Of a stretch of DNA of 64,000 nucleotides, positions 33,930-43,311 are shown piece after piece (the stretch's first letter is position 1; each line of letters begins with the position of its first letter). Under the pieces are notes generated by a model, which was not told where the DNA came from, searched no databases, and worked only from the letters and a program-made list of their open reading frames with translations. Position numbers and translations under genes: made by a program. The DNA is from Virgisporangium aurantiacum (GTDB taxonomy: Bacteria; Actinomycetota; Actinomycetes; Mycobacteriales; Micromonosporaceae), in contig NZ_BOPG01000100.1 of NCBI RefSeq assembly GCF_016863635.1, positions 1 to 64,000 of the forward strand, in the 5' to 3' direction.

Positions 33930-35321
33930 CTACGTGTGAGCCCCTTCCCGCGTCTTGCCGAGGCTCGCCGGAGTTGTCGCCGCGACCACCGCCGCCAGCG
34001 CGAAGCACGCCGCCGCACCGATCAACCCGGCGCGGTAGCCGGTGGCCAGCGCGCCGGGGCCCGCACCCGGGCCGGTGGCCCAGTTGGCGACGAGTGCCAG
34101 CGTCGCCAGGCCGAGCGCCGCACCGATTTCCTGGGCGGAATTGATCAGCCCCGACGACGCACCGTGGTCGTCGGGTCCGACACCGATCGACGCGGCGATG
34201 AACGTCGGCGCGAAGGCCAATGCGCTGCCGAGCGCCAACAGCAGCATGCCGGGTAGCACGTCGGCCCAGTAGCTGCCGCCGACCGGCGCCCGGGCCAGCA
34301 GCAGGGCGCCGGCCACAAGCAGCACCAACCCGGCCGTCAGCGGGCGCCGGACGCCGACCCGGCCGGTCAGCGCGGCCACCCGCGGTGAGATCACGAGAAC
34401 GACGACGGTGATCGGGGCGAACGCCAGGCCTACGGCGAATGCGGAGTGGCCAAGCACCACCTGTAGGTAGAGGGTGGCGAAGAACATCGTCGCGCCCAGC
34501 GCACCCGCGTTGAGCAGGAGCGTGACGTTGGCCGTGCGCACCCCGGGCAGCCGGAGCAGCGCCAGTCGCAGCAGCGGTTCCGCACTGCGGCGCTCGGCGT
34601 GAACGAACGTGCCCAGAAGCACGGCCGCGATCAGTGCAGCGAGACCGGCCCGCGTCCGGACGCCGTCCTCGGCCAGCCAGGTCAGCGCCAGCACGCCGCT
34701 GACCAGACCGCCCGTCAGCAGCGCCGACGCGCCGAAAGCCAGAGGGCGCCGCACCGGATCGGCGTCGCGGCGCATCAGCACGGCGAGCGCGACCACCACG
34801 GCCGCACCGATCGGGACGTTGATCAGGAAGATCCACCGCCAGCCCAGGAACTCCGTGACCGCGCCGCCGACGAGTTGGCCGGCGATCGCACCCGCCGAGC
34901 CCACCGCGGCCCACAAACCCAGTGCCCTGTTGCGTTCCGCACCCTCGGGCAGGCTGGCGGTGATCGCGGCCAGCGCGTTCGCCGAGACCAGTGCCGCGCC
35001 CGTACCCTGCAGCGCCCGGGCGGTGAACAGCTGCCAGTCGACCTGCGACAGGCCGGCGAGCAGCGACGCCAGCACGAATAGGGCCAGGCCGCCCAGCAGC
35101 AGCGCCCGCCTGCCCAGCCGGTCACCGGCCCGCCCAGCGACGACCAGCAGGCTCCCGAACGTGAGCGTGTAGGCCGTGCCGGTCAGCGACACCCGGCTGT
35201 CGAGCAGGCCGAGGTCACTCCGGATCACCGGAATGGCGACATTGATGATCACCACGTCGAGGATCAGTACGAACTGCGCTGCGCACAGGGCGATCACCGT
35301 CCACCACATTCGCCGGAACAT
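33930..35321 (-). CDS. DHA2-type MFS drug-efflux transporter
   Basis: A 463-residue major facilitator with 14 predicted membrane segments. Motif A is GRAGDRLGRR (63-72), motif B is ARALQGTGAALV, and the antiporter motif C is GSAGAIAGQLVGGAV. These place it in the drug:H+ antiporter-2 group (QacA/EmrB-like, actinorhodin exporter-like). A divergent TetR repressor and paired operators in the 60-base gap indicate drug- or metabolite-induced expression. Confidence 0.92.
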   Translation of the reverse strand: MFRRMWWTVIALCAAQFVLILDVVIINVAIPVIRSDLGLLDSRVSLTGTAYTLTFGSLLVVAGRAGDRLGRRALLLGGLALFVLASLLAGLSQVDWQLFTARALQGTGAALVSANALAAITASLPEGAERNRALGLWAAVGSAGAIAGQLVGGAVTEFLGWRWIFLINVPIGAAVVVALAVLMRRDADPVRRPLAFGASALLTGGLVSGVLALTWLAEDGVRTRAGLAALIAAVLLGTFVHAERRSAEPLLRLALLRLPGVRTANVTLLLNAGALGATMFFATLYLQVVLGHSAFAVGLAFAPITVVVLVISPRVAALTGRVGVRRPLTAGLVLLVAGALLLARAPVGGSYWADVLPGMLLLALGSALAFAPTFIAASIGVGPDDHGASSGLINSAQEIGAALGLATLALVANWATGPGAGPGALATGYRAGLIGAAACFALAAVVAATTPASLGKTREGAHT

Positions 35322-35336
35322 CGCCGACCTCCTAAA

Positions 35337-35375
35337 ATCCTACGCTGTAGGATTCGAAACTCTACACCGTAGGAT
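35337..35375. promoter_or_regulatory. paired TetR operators between MFS and TetR genes
   Basis: A perfect 17-base palindrome, ATCCTAC-GCT-GTAGGAT (35337-35353), is followed by a second copy with two mismatches, ACTCTAC-ACC-GTAGGAT (35359-35375). The centres are 22 bases apart, two helical turns. They fill the 60-base gap between the MFS start and the TetR start, so one repressor probably shuts off both genes. Confidence 0.85.
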
Positions 35376-35381
35376 GAGATC

Positions 35382-36056
35382 GTGACCACCGAGAGACGTC
35401 GCCCGGGCCGACCGCACCGGGACCGGCCATTGCTGACCCGGCCCGCGATCCTGGCGGCGGCGTTGGAACTCGTCGACGAGGCCGGCATCGGGGCGCTCAG
35501 CATGCGGCGGCTGGCCGGCAGGCTGGACGTCGACCCGATGTCGATCTACCACCACCTGCCGAACAAGGCCGCGATCGTGTCGGGGCTGGTCGGCACGGTG
35601 TACTCGACAATGGCGCCGGTGCCGGTCGACGGGCCATGGGCCGAGCGGGTGCGGGCGTGGGCCCGCGCCTACCGTGACCTCGCGCTGGCCCACCCGAACC
35701 TGGTGCTGCAAATCGTCACCGACAGCGTGGCCGCGTCGGATGCGGCGGTGCTGATCAGTGAGCCGCTGTACGCCGCGTTCGACGCGGCCGGCCTGGCACC
35801 GCCCGATGTGGTGAACGCCGCCGGTGCGCTCGTCGACTTCGTCAACGGCTATGCGCTCGCCGGGGCCGCGGCCCCGGTCGAGGGAGACCCGATGGGCGAA
35901 CGCCTCGACGCCCTCCCACCGGATCGCATACCGACGATGCGCCGGGTGCACGCGGCCGTGGCGCGCGAGCCGGCGGAGCGCGACTTCTTCAGCAGCGGCG
36001 TGGAGATCATCATCCGGGGCGCCACGGCCCTCGCCGCCGGCGCGACCGGGCGGTGA
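35382..36056 (+). CDS. TetR-family repressor of the MFS pump
   Basis: A 224-residue repressor. The DNA-binding domain is at about 20-68 (RPAILAAALELVDEAGIGALSMRRLAGRLDVDPMSIYHHLPNK). A ligand-binding C-terminal domain follows, of the type found in TetR-class tetracycline repressors (YRDLALAHPNLVLQIV, GYALA). It starts at GTG seven bases after AGGA, directly beside the operator pair. Its natural inducer is presumably a substrate of the divergent pump. Confidence 0.9.
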   Translation: MTTERRRPGRPHRDRPLLTRPAILAAALELVDEAGIGALSMRRLAGRLDVDPMSIYHHLPNKAAIVSGLVGTVYSTMAPVPVDGPWAERVRAWARAYRDLALAHPNLVLQIVTDSVAASDAAVLISEPLYAAFDAAGLAPPDVVNAAGALVDFVNGYALAGAAAPVEGDPMGERLDALPPDRIPTMRRVHAAVAREPAERDFFSSGVEIIIRGATALAAGATGR

Positions 36057-36101
36057 CGGTCCTTGTGCTGATGACCTGCGTCAGCAAACAACCTTGGCCG
36101 G

Positions 36102-39005
36102 TCACGTGTGCGGCGAGCGCCGACCCTGCTCCTGTGGGTCGGGCCGGATCGATTGGTGATGCGCGATTCGAGGGCAGCCAGCGGCCAGGAGATCGATCAG
36201 TTTGGCGCGGGCGGGGCCGGTCGGCTGGTTGATCTCGTCCAGGATCTGGATGGCCTGGCGGAACGAGCGTTCGGCCGCGGCATGGTTGCCGAAGGCGCGG
36301 TGGGTGTCGCCGAGTTGCATCGTTGTATCGGCCTCGGAGACGCGGTCGCCACCGTCGTGGTGCAGTGCGATGCCGCGACGGCAGCAGGTGACGGCCTGCT
36401 CGTACCCGCCGAGCTGCCCGTGGATGTAGCCAAGGCTGTCCCAGGTGGTCGCCTCGCCGTACCGGTCTCCGATCGTCTGTTGCAGGCGCAACGCCTCCTC
36501 ACAGTCGGCGAGTGCCCGCTCGTGGTCGCCCAACCGGGTGCGGCACCATCCCATCCCGTTCAGCGCGGACGCCGCCCCGCTGGAGTCGCCGATCTCCTGG
36601 AAGATCTCGAACGCGCGTTGAGCGTGGTCGAGCGCATCGCGCGGCTTTTCGCGCATCTCGTACAGCTGCCCGAGCGAGTGGTGGGTGTGCGCCATTCCGG
36701 CGCGGTCGCCGGCACCGGTGTACAGGTCCAGGGCCCGGTTCATGTGTTCGTGCGCCTCGTCGAAGCGCCCGACCTGCCGGTACGCGCGGGCGAGGCTCCG
36801 GTGTGCCCAGGCGTGCTCACGTGCGTCGCCGGTCCGCTCGACGACCTCAAGCGCGACGCGCTGGATCTCCACCCACTCCCGTACCCGTCCGGCCCGTGGC
36901 AGGTAGCCACCGAGAGCCCAAGCCAGCTGCCAGGCGTGCGTGTTGAGCCCGGCGGCGACGGCACCGTCGAGCGCAGCCAGCAGCCCGGAGTCCTCGGCCG
37001 CGAACCAGGCCAGCGCCTCGCTGCTGTCGGCGGGCCGCTCCGGCGCCACTCCGGCAAGTGGGAGGGGCGGTACCACTGTCTGCCACCGGTTCGGATTCAG
37101 AAGGCGGGCCGCCGGAACGGCCGAGTGCACGTAGTGATCGAGCAGGCGGCGGGTGGCCCGGTCGCGCCCGTCGTCGGTCAGCGTGCCGGCCGCGAGTTCC
37201 CGCGCGTAGGTCCGCAGGAGGTCGTGGAACGTGTAACGGCCCGGCGCGTGCTCCTCGATCAGGTGGATCCGGGCCAGTTCGGCAAGCAGTGTCCGCGCGC
37301 GGGCCGAGGGAAGCCCGGTCAGGCTCGCCGCCAAGGGAACCGACGTGTCGGGGCCGGGGTTCAGCCCGAGCAGACGGAACATGCGGCCAGCCGCAGGCGT
37401 CAGCGTCCGGTAGGACCAGTCGAACACCACCCGCAGATCAGTTGCCGGGTCATCACCGGCGAGCACGTCGAGGGCGCCGCGCAGTTCACCGGCGAGTGCG
37501 GCGAGCGGGAACGTCGAGTGCACGGCGGCGCGGGCCGCCACCACGGCCAGGGCCAAGGGCAGCCGGGCGCACCCCTCGACGATCTCCTCGGCGGCGGGTC
37601 GCTCGGCCGACACCCGCGCCGCGCCGAGGCGCGCTGCCAGCAGCTCAAGCCCTTCGGCCGGCGTGAGCACGTCGAGAACCAGCAGGTGGGCGCCGTCACG
37701 TGCAACCAGGCCGGTGAGCTGGTTACGGCTGGTGATCAGCACGAGGCATCCGACTGTGCCGGGCAGCAACGGCCGGGTCTGCTCCGCGTCGCACGCGTTG
37801 TCGAGTACGACGAGCATGCGCCGCCCGGCCACCATGCTTCGATACAGGGCGACCTGCGCCGGCAGGTCGTTGGGAATGCGGCTCGCGGGGACGCCCAGCG
37901 CGGTGAGGAAGCCCCGGACGGCCTCGTCGGGCGTCACCGGCCGGGCATCCAGGTCGAATCCGCGCAGGTTCACGTACAGCTGGCCGTCGGGAAAGCGGTC
38001 GGCCACCCGGTGTGCCCAGTGCATGGCCAGCGCCGTCTTGCCCACTCCGGCGGTGCCTGCGATCGCCCCGATCATGACCGTCGCGGGTTCGATGCGACCG
38101 CCGTTGCCGTCGCGGGTACGATCGCCGGCCAGCATGGCGTCAAGGCTGTCGAGGCTGGCCAACCGGCCCGTGAACTGATGCGGGCCGGCGGGCAGCTGCC
38201 TCGGGACGGGCTGGTCAGCGACCCGGTGCCCGGCAACCGGATCGAGTTGCGGGCCACCGGCCAGAACCGCCCGGTGCACGTCCTGCACGGCCTGGCCGGG
38301 CTGGACCCCCAGCTGGTCGGCCAGCAGCCGGAACAGCCGCTGATAGGTGGCCAGCGCGTCGGCCTGCCGGCCGGCGCGGTACAGGGCGGTCATCAGGTGC
38401 GCCCACAGGTTCTCGCGCAGCGGATGCCGCGTCGTCAGCTCCTGGAGCTCGGTGACCAGCTCAGTGCCCAGGCCCGCCGCAAGGTCCAGTTCGATGCGAC
38501 GTTCGAGCGCCGTCATCCGCTGCTCGACCAGCCGGGGCATGTCCAGTTCGTCAAGCAGGTCCGAGCGCAGATCCTCGAACGGGGTGCCGCGCCACAGATC
38601 CAGCGCCTCGTGAAGCGTCGCCCGCTCGGTCGCCGGATCGGCCGTCCCCGCTGCGCGCTGGAGCAACCGGGCGAACCGCAGGGCGTCGACCTGGTCGGGA
38701 CCGACCACCAGGGTGTACCCGGCCGGGTCGGTCCGGATCGCCGCCTGTCCGAGCCGAGCGCGAAGCCGGGTCAGGTACAGGTTCACCGCCCGGCGCGGGT
38801 GGTCAGGCTGTTCCACGCCCCACATCGCAGCCGCCAGCCGGCGGACCGGCACCGGCTCGCCGGCCGAGAGCGCCAGCACCGCGAGAACCGTCCGTAGCCG
38901 GTTGGCAGTCAGCGTCACCGGATGCCCACCGACCTCCACCCTCAACGGGCCCAGCATGCCGATCGACAGCTCGCCCGCGGGCTGCTCTGCGCCGGTCGCC
39001 GCCAC
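36102..39005 (-). CDS. AfsR-like SARP regulator (winged helix-BTAD-NB-ARC-TPR)
   Basis: A 967-residue AfsR-type regulator. It has an OmpR-like DNA-binding domain at about 12-100, a bacterial transcriptional activation domain to about 255, and an NB-ARC STAND ATPase at about 270-560 with Walker A GTAGVGKTAL and the GLPLAL-equivalent ARLPLAL. About six TPRs end the protein (about 690-940). Such proteins activate secondary-metabolite or developmental genes after nucleotide-dependent switching. GTG 39005 follows GAGGAGG. No biosynthetic genes lie beside it; the divergent small secreted protein is the nearest candidate target. Confidence 0.92.
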   Translation of the reverse strand: MAATGAEQPAGELSIGMLGPLRVEVGGHPVTLTANRLRTVLAVLALSAGEPVPVRRLAAAMWGVEQPDHPRRAVNLYLTRLRARLGQAAIRTDPAGYTLVVGPDQVDALRFARLLQRAAGTADPATERATLHEALDLWRGTPFEDLRSDLLDELDMPRLVEQRMTALERRIELDLAAGLGTELVTELQELTTRHPLRENLWAHLMTALYRAGRQADALATYQRLFRLLADQLGVQPGQAVQDVHRAVLAGGPQLDPVAGHRVADQPVPRQLPAGPHQFTGRLASLDSLDAMLAGDRTRDGNGGRIEPATVMIGAIAGTAGVGKTALAMHWAHRVADRFPDGQLYVNLRGFDLDARPVTPDEAVRGFLTALGVPASRIPNDLPAQVALYRSMVAGRRMLVVLDNACDAEQTRPLLPGTVGCLVLITSRNQLTGLVARDGAHLLVLDVLTPAEGLELLAARLGAARVSAERPAAEEIVEGCARLPLALAVVAARAAVHSTFPLAALAGELRGALDVLAGDDPATDLRVVFDWSYRTLTPAAGRMFRLLGLNPGPDTSVPLAASLTGLPSARARTLLAELARIHLIEEHAPGRYTFHDLLRTYARELAAGTLTDDGRDRATRRLLDHYVHSAVPAARLLNPNRWQTVVPPLPLAGVAPERPADSSEALAWFAAEDSGLLAALDGAVAAGLNTHAWQLAWALGGYLPRAGRVREWVEIQRVALEVVERTGDAREHAWAHRSLARAYRQVGRFDEAHEHMNRALDLYTGAGDRAGMAHTHHSLGQLYEMREKPRDALDHAQRAFEIFQEIGDSSGAASALNGMGWCRTRLGDHERALADCEEALRLQQTIGDRYGEATTWDSLGYIHGQLGGYEQAVTCCRRGIALHHDGGDRVSEADTTMQLGDTHRAFGNHAAAERSFRQAIQILDEINQPTGPARAKLIDLLAAGCPRIAHHQSIRPDPQEQGRRSPHT

Positions 39006-39330
39006 CGCGCCTCCTCGTCTCAGCGCCGTCCACTACACACCGCCGTCGGAACGGTAGTTGCTCACACCTCCGCCTACTGAGAGCCCCACCCGGGCGGATA
39101 CCGCCGCGAGTACGCCGAACAGCGTAGCCACATCCCGCCCCGCGTCCCCGTTGCCGGTGTGACGTCGCGTTCGCCATCGCCCAGCGTCACGTTCGGCATC
39201 AAGAAGCAACGTTCAGCCGACGAGATCATTGCCCGCAGCGGTCGCGTGACAGATATCCGAAAGGCGCTCGGGGGGACACTGGCCGCGCGTCCTCGATTGA
39301 CGGCCGCCGAACGAAACCGGAGGTTGGTGC

Positions 39331-39624
39331 ATGTCAATTCACCGCAGGCTGTATGAGGGTGTCGCAGCGCTGGGGCTGGCTGCAGCGCTGGCGTTCAGCG
39401 GGCCGGCATTCGCGAACGACGGCAGCAGCACAGATGCCCACCGCGATGTGCGGCACGCGTCCAGCAGCACCCAGGGGAGCACGATCCAAGCCTGGTACGT
39501 GGACGGCTTCTACTACCCGTGGATAATTTGCTACTGGGCCATGAACGACAAGATCGCCCAGGGCTACCCCGTCGAACCTTGCCAGAATTCCGACTATGGT
39601 TGGTACTTCAGGTATTGGGCCTGA
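39331..39624 (+). CDS. small secreted aromatic-rich protein
   Basis: A 97-residue precursor. The signal peptide is about 1-28, ending GPAFAND. The mature part of about 69 residues has 8 Tyr and 6 Trp but only two Cys (WYVDGFYYPWIICYW, then SDYGWYFRYWA at the end). No family was recognised. GGAGG stands eight bases before the ATG. It diverges from the AfsR-like gene across a 325-base gap (39006-39330) in which I see no other gene and no clear operator. Confidence 0.75.
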   Translation: MSIHRRLYEGVAALGLAAALAFSGPAFANDGSSTDAHRDVRHASSSTQGSTIQAWYVDGFYYPWIICYWAMNDKIAQGYPVEPCQNSDYGWYFRYWA

Positions 39625-40042
39625 TTCACCCGCTCGGCAAGGCGCACAGGCTCCTCCGCGCCGCCGACGCGGGCGGGTCCCTCGCCGTCCCCTCGACGAT
39701 TCCCGAGCCCGCCGGATGGACGGCGTCGGCTGCGAGATCTACCGGTCGGGCCCGCTGAAGGCCGGCGCCACCTACCGCTTCACGGTGCGGATGACGGTCG
39801 CCGCGACACCGGTCACCGTGCCGCTGTTCCCGGCACCGACCAACCGCTACACGAACAAGGATTCCAAGCTCGACCTGTCCCCGAAAGCAGCGACGCCGAA
39901 CGGCGCAGCGCAGACCCTCCCCGTCACCGGCAGCCGGACCACACCGATCCTGTTCGGAACGGGCGCGGCCCTGGTCGTGGCGGGCGCCGGCATCCTGCTG
40001 GCGTTTGCGCCGCCGCCGCTTCGTCGCCGGCCTAGTGATTGA
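39620..40042 (+). pseudogene. C-terminal fragment of an LPXTG surface protein
   Basis: One frame encodes GPLKAGATYRFTVRMTV, then LPVTG (39917-39931), a 23-residue hydrophobic segment (ILFGTGAALVVAGAGILLA) and a basic tail (LRRRPSD). This is the full cell-wall sorting signal for a sortase. There is no signal peptide and no plausible start with a ribosome site; a neighbouring frame carries other pieces. It is most likely the surviving end of a larger surface protein. Confidence 0.55.
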
Positions 40043-40095
40043 CGTCGACCCGGATCTGTTCCCAGACTGGCCCAGGCAGATGGGAGCACAACCTG

Positions 40096-41877
40096 ATGGA
40101 CCGCGTTACTCCCGATACCCCGGAGGTCGCTCAACTACTGGCCGACGACGGGTTCGTCGGCCGGCTGGCGGAGCTGGCCGGCTCGCTCGGCCGCGACCCG
40201 GGCGAGGTGACGGCCGAGGCCGCCGGCTACCTGCGCGAGATGGGCGCCATGCACAGCGCCCGCGTGATGGGCGGCTGGTCGAGGTTCACCAGGTGGATGT
40301 TCCGCGCCCACGAGCTGCTGGTCGACGAGGAGTACGCTGGGCCGCTGCGCGAGATCGACCGCAAGTACTCGTTGCTGTTCCTGTTCTCGCACCGGTCCTA
40401 CCTCGACGGCGCGGCACTGCCGTTGGCGCTGGACCGGCACGGAATCGATCCGGCGTTCACCCTCGGCGGAGCCAACCTGAACATCTTCCCGGTCGGCCAG
40501 ATGGCCCGCCGGTCGGGCATCATCTACATCCGACGGTCGACCAGGGACCTGCCGGTGTACAAGCTGGCGCTGCGCGCGTACATCGGGCAACTGATCCGCA
40601 ACCGGAAGAACCTGAGCTGGTCCATCGAGGGTGGCCGGACGCGCACCGGAAAGCTGCGGCCACCGGCCTACGGCATCCTGCGTTACGTGGTCGACTCGAT
40701 CGAGGCCGCCGAGGACATCGAGGCCGTGGTCGTGCCGGTGTCCATCGTGTACGAACAGCTGCACGAGGTCGGTTTGATGACCGCCGAGGCACGCGGAGGC
40801 CGCAAACGACCCGAGGACATGCGCTGGCTGGTCAACTTCGCGCGGCTGCAGGCGAAGCGGCTCGGCCGGGCCTACCTGGACCTCGGTGAGCCGCTCCTGC
40901 TACGGGAGCAGCTGGCCGCGCTACGCGCGGAGGACCCGAGCGGGCGCAACATCGTGGAGCGGATCGCCCTGGACACCTCGCACCGGATCAACCGGGCGAC
41001 CCCGGTCACCGCCACCGCGGTGGTGTGCCTGGCGATGCTGGCCGCCGACCGGGCGCTCACGCTCGACGGCGTGCTCGCCACGGTGGCACCGATGGCGCGC
41101 TACATCGGGGCCCGGCATTGGCCGGTCGCCGGTGCGGCCGACCTGACCGACCCGACCACGATCGAACGCACGTTGCGGGAGCTGTCCGCCTCCGGCGTGC
41201 TGACCAGCTACGAAGGCGGCACCGACACGGTGTGGAGCATCCGCGCCGGCCAGCACCTGGTGGCGGCGTTCTACCGCAACGCGGTCATCCACATTCTCGT
41301 CGACCGGGCGATCGGCGAGCTGTCGCTGGTGGCCGCCTCGGAAGGCGGCCCGGCCGGTCTCGCCACGGCGACCGAGGAGGCGCTGCGGCTGCGGGACCTG
41401 TTGAAGTTCGACTTCTTCTTCGCCCGTCGCCGGGACTTCGCCGCGGAGATGGCCGTGGAACTGGCGGTCATCGACCCGGCCGCCGGTCCGGAACTGCACG
41501 AGTTCACGCCCGCCGACGCGCGCCGGTGGCTGGAGGCGGGTGACCCGCTGGTCTCCCCGCTCGTTCTGCGGCCGTTCCTCGACGCCTACCATCTCGTCGC
41601 CGACCGGCTCGCCGCCCGGGAGGAGGAGCCGGTCGACGAGCCCTCGTTCCTCGACGAGTGCCTGCGGGTCGGTCGGCAGTGGGCGTTGCAGGGCCGGCTC
41701 GCCAGCGAGGAGTCGGTGTCGCTGGAGCTTTTCAAGCCGGTCCTCCGGCTGGCCGCCCACCGCGACCTGCTCGGCCCGACCGCGCCGAACCTGCACAAGC
41801 GTCGAACGGAGTTCCGCGACGAGATCCGCGAGACCCTGCGCAGGATCGACGTGGTGGCCGGAATCGCGCCGCGCTGA
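40096..41877 (+). CDS. glycerol-3-phosphate 1-O-acyltransferase (PlsB-like)
   Basis: A 593-residue membrane-associated acyltransferase for the first step of phospholipid synthesis. The PlsB/PlsC-type active site HRSYLD (HX4D) is at about 98-103, followed by GGANLNIFPVGQMARRSG and the EGGRTRTGK substrate-binding motif at about 175-183. VVVPVSIVYEQL matches a late conserved block. A C-terminal region of about 300 residues matches the PlsB long form. ATG 40096 is preferred over the longer frame (GGGAG upstream). The downstream CofD-like piece begins 22 bases later. Confidence 0.9.
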   Translation: MDRVTPDTPEVAQLLADDGFVGRLAELAGSLGRDPGEVTAEAAGYLREMGAMHSARVMGGWSRFTRWMFRAHELLVDEEYAGPLREIDRKYSLLFLFSHRSYLDGAALPLALDRHGIDPAFTLGGANLNIFPVGQMARRSGIIYIRRSTRDLPVYKLALRAYIGQLIRNRKNLSWSIEGGRTRTGKLRPPAYGILRYVVDSIEAAEDIEAVVVPVSIVYEQLHEVGLMTAEARGGRKRPEDMRWLVNFARLQAKRLGRAYLDLGEPLLLREQLAALRAEDPSGRNIVERIALDTSHRINRATPVTATAVVCLAMLAADRALTLDGVLATVAPMARYIGARHWPVAGAADLTDPTTIERTLRELSASGVLTSYEGGTDTVWSIRAGQHLVAAFYRNAVIHILVDRAIGELSLVAASEGGPAGLATATEEALRLRDLLKFDFFFARRRDFAAEMAVELAVIDPAAGPELHEFTPADARRWLEAGDPLVSPLVLRPFLDAYHLVADRLAAREEEPVDEPSFLDECLRVGRQWALQGRLASEESVSLELFKPVLRLAAHRDLLGPTAPNLHKRRTEFRDEIRETLRRIDVVAGIAPR

Positions 41878-41898
41878 AGCGCCGCGGCCCGGCGCGCG

Positions 41899-42312
41899 GT
41901 GGAACGGTTCGCGAGCTTCGTGCGGTCCAAGGACCGGGGTCGGCTGGTCCCCGACGAGTCCGGCATCTCCTCACTTCAGCATGCCGAGAAGCTCGCGGAC
42001 GTCTTCGTGCTGGACAGTTACCTGACGAAGATGGACAGCCGGCGGATCGACGGCCTCGACATGCGAGGAAAACTGGAGTACCTGACCGCGCGAAGCCGGG
42101 TCCCACGAATGAACCCGGAGGCCCGGGACGCCATCGCGAACGCTGACGTGATCGTCTACTGGCCCGGCACCCAGCACTCGTCGCTCTTCCCCAGCTACCT
42201 GACCGATGGCCTCGCCGAGGAAAGGGAAGCACGGGTGGCGATCCATGTCGACGACTGGAGCGACGGCCAGGGAAGACATGCAGTCTCGCGGATGCTGACC
42301 TGGCTGAGTTGA
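41899..42312 (+). pseudogene. fragment of a CofD/UPF0052-like protein
   Basis: A 137-codon frame from GTG 41899. Residues 1-105 read FVRSKDRGRLVPDESGISSL, HAEKLADVFVLDSY, RGKLEYLTARSRVPRM and ANADVIVYWPGTQHSSLFPS, which is typical of the CofD/YvcK phospholactate-transferase-like fold (usual IVYGPGTQHSSL; here W replaces G). The N-terminal nucleotide-binding part is missing, and the last 30 residues (VDDWSDGQGRHAV) look like a different region, as if an internal stretch was deleted. It is probably non-functional. Confidence 0.5.
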
Positions 42313-42329
42313 TCAGTCGCGGCCGATGG

Positions 42330-42995
42330 CTAGAGGACGGTGCACTTGGCCGACGCGTACCTGATGACCGGTGCCGTGCGGGTGGTGCGCTTCGGGATGC
42401 CCGGAACACCCGCGAGTTGGAGCCGCACCGAGTTGTTCGTCTCGTTGGACTCCCGGATCTGGTTGTCCGGGTCGACCGTCACCGTGACTACACGGGGCTG
42501 GTCCAGTAGCGCACGGACCCCGTCGGTGATGACCGGGTCGAACCACAGGATACCGAGTTCGCCCATCGGGAACTCGGGACCGCCGTCGATCGAGGTGGAC
42601 GTGCCCGACTCGACGCCCGCGCTCGACATCGTGAACGAGAACGTCTTCGCGCTACCCCCGATCGACATCGCCACCTTCACCGGGTCGATGGAGCCCGACG
42701 GGTGCACGGCCACCGCGACACCGAGATTCGTGTACTTGGTCCCGGCGGCCTCGGTGACGAAGGTGTAGTAGCCGCACGCCGCCAAGCCGGTGGGGTTGAC
42801 AAGCTTCGGCACGACGTCGGGCCGCTGGGCGGACGCGGGCGAGGCGCTGCCGGCGGGCGGGCCGCTCGACCCCGCCGGGGCCGATGTCGTGGACGCGCTC
42901 GCCGGCACCGACCGGGCCACCGCACCACCCTGCTCCCCGCAACCCGCCGACGCCGCGACGAGCGCCACCAGAATCACTGCTACCGATCCCCGCAT
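42330..42995 (-). CDS. CARDB-domain lipoprotein
   Basis: A 221-residue lipoprotein. The signal (1-17) ends AASAGC with C18 lipidated, followed by a Ser/Ala/Pro spacer to about residue 55. The remainder is a beta-sandwich ending in VDPDNQIRESNETNNSVRL, the diagnostic strand of CARDB adhesion-type domains. GYYTFVTEAAG and YTNLGVAVAV are the earlier strands. It is probably a surface protein of unknown ligand. The start at 42995 is the only one placing the signal peptide correctly. It diverges from the second AfsR-like gene. Confidence 0.8.
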   Translation of the reverse strand: MRGSVAVILVALVAASAGCGEQGGAVARSVPASASTTSAPAGSSGPPAGSASPASAQRPDVVPKLVNPTGLAACGYYTFVTEAAGTKYTNLGVAVAVHPSGSIDPVKVAMSIGGSAKTFSFTMSSAGVESGTSTSIDGGPEFPMGELGILWFDPVITDGVRALLDQPRVVTVTVDPDNQIRESNETNNSVRLQLAGVPGIPKRTTRTAPVIRYASAKCTVL

Positions 42996-43311
42996 GCCGC
43001 GACGGTACCGCCTCGATCTAGCGACCCAGTTCGTGGCCCAACCGGCAGAAGCAGGTAGCCGGCGTCCACCGTGGACCGGCACTCGGTCATGGCACACTTG
43101 CAGGGTTCGACGGCCGCCTATCGGGGGTTGCGGTGTCAGAGCTTGAATTCCGGATGTGCGGGCCGATCGAGGCAGTCGCACAGGGTTCACGCGATTCCTG
43201 GCGGCGATGGGGACCGCAGGCCCGATGCCGCCTCGCGACATTGACGACCCGGCGGCCCTGCCCGACGCCGAACCCGTGCCTCGTGAGGTCGGGCTGATGG
43301 AGAGGTAGCGG

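Noticed and set aside
36108..38897. A 929-codon plus-strand frame opposite the first AfsR-like gene
   Set aside because: Low-complexity translation, no ribosome site, and the opposite strand encodes clear BTAD, NB-ARC and TPR domains.
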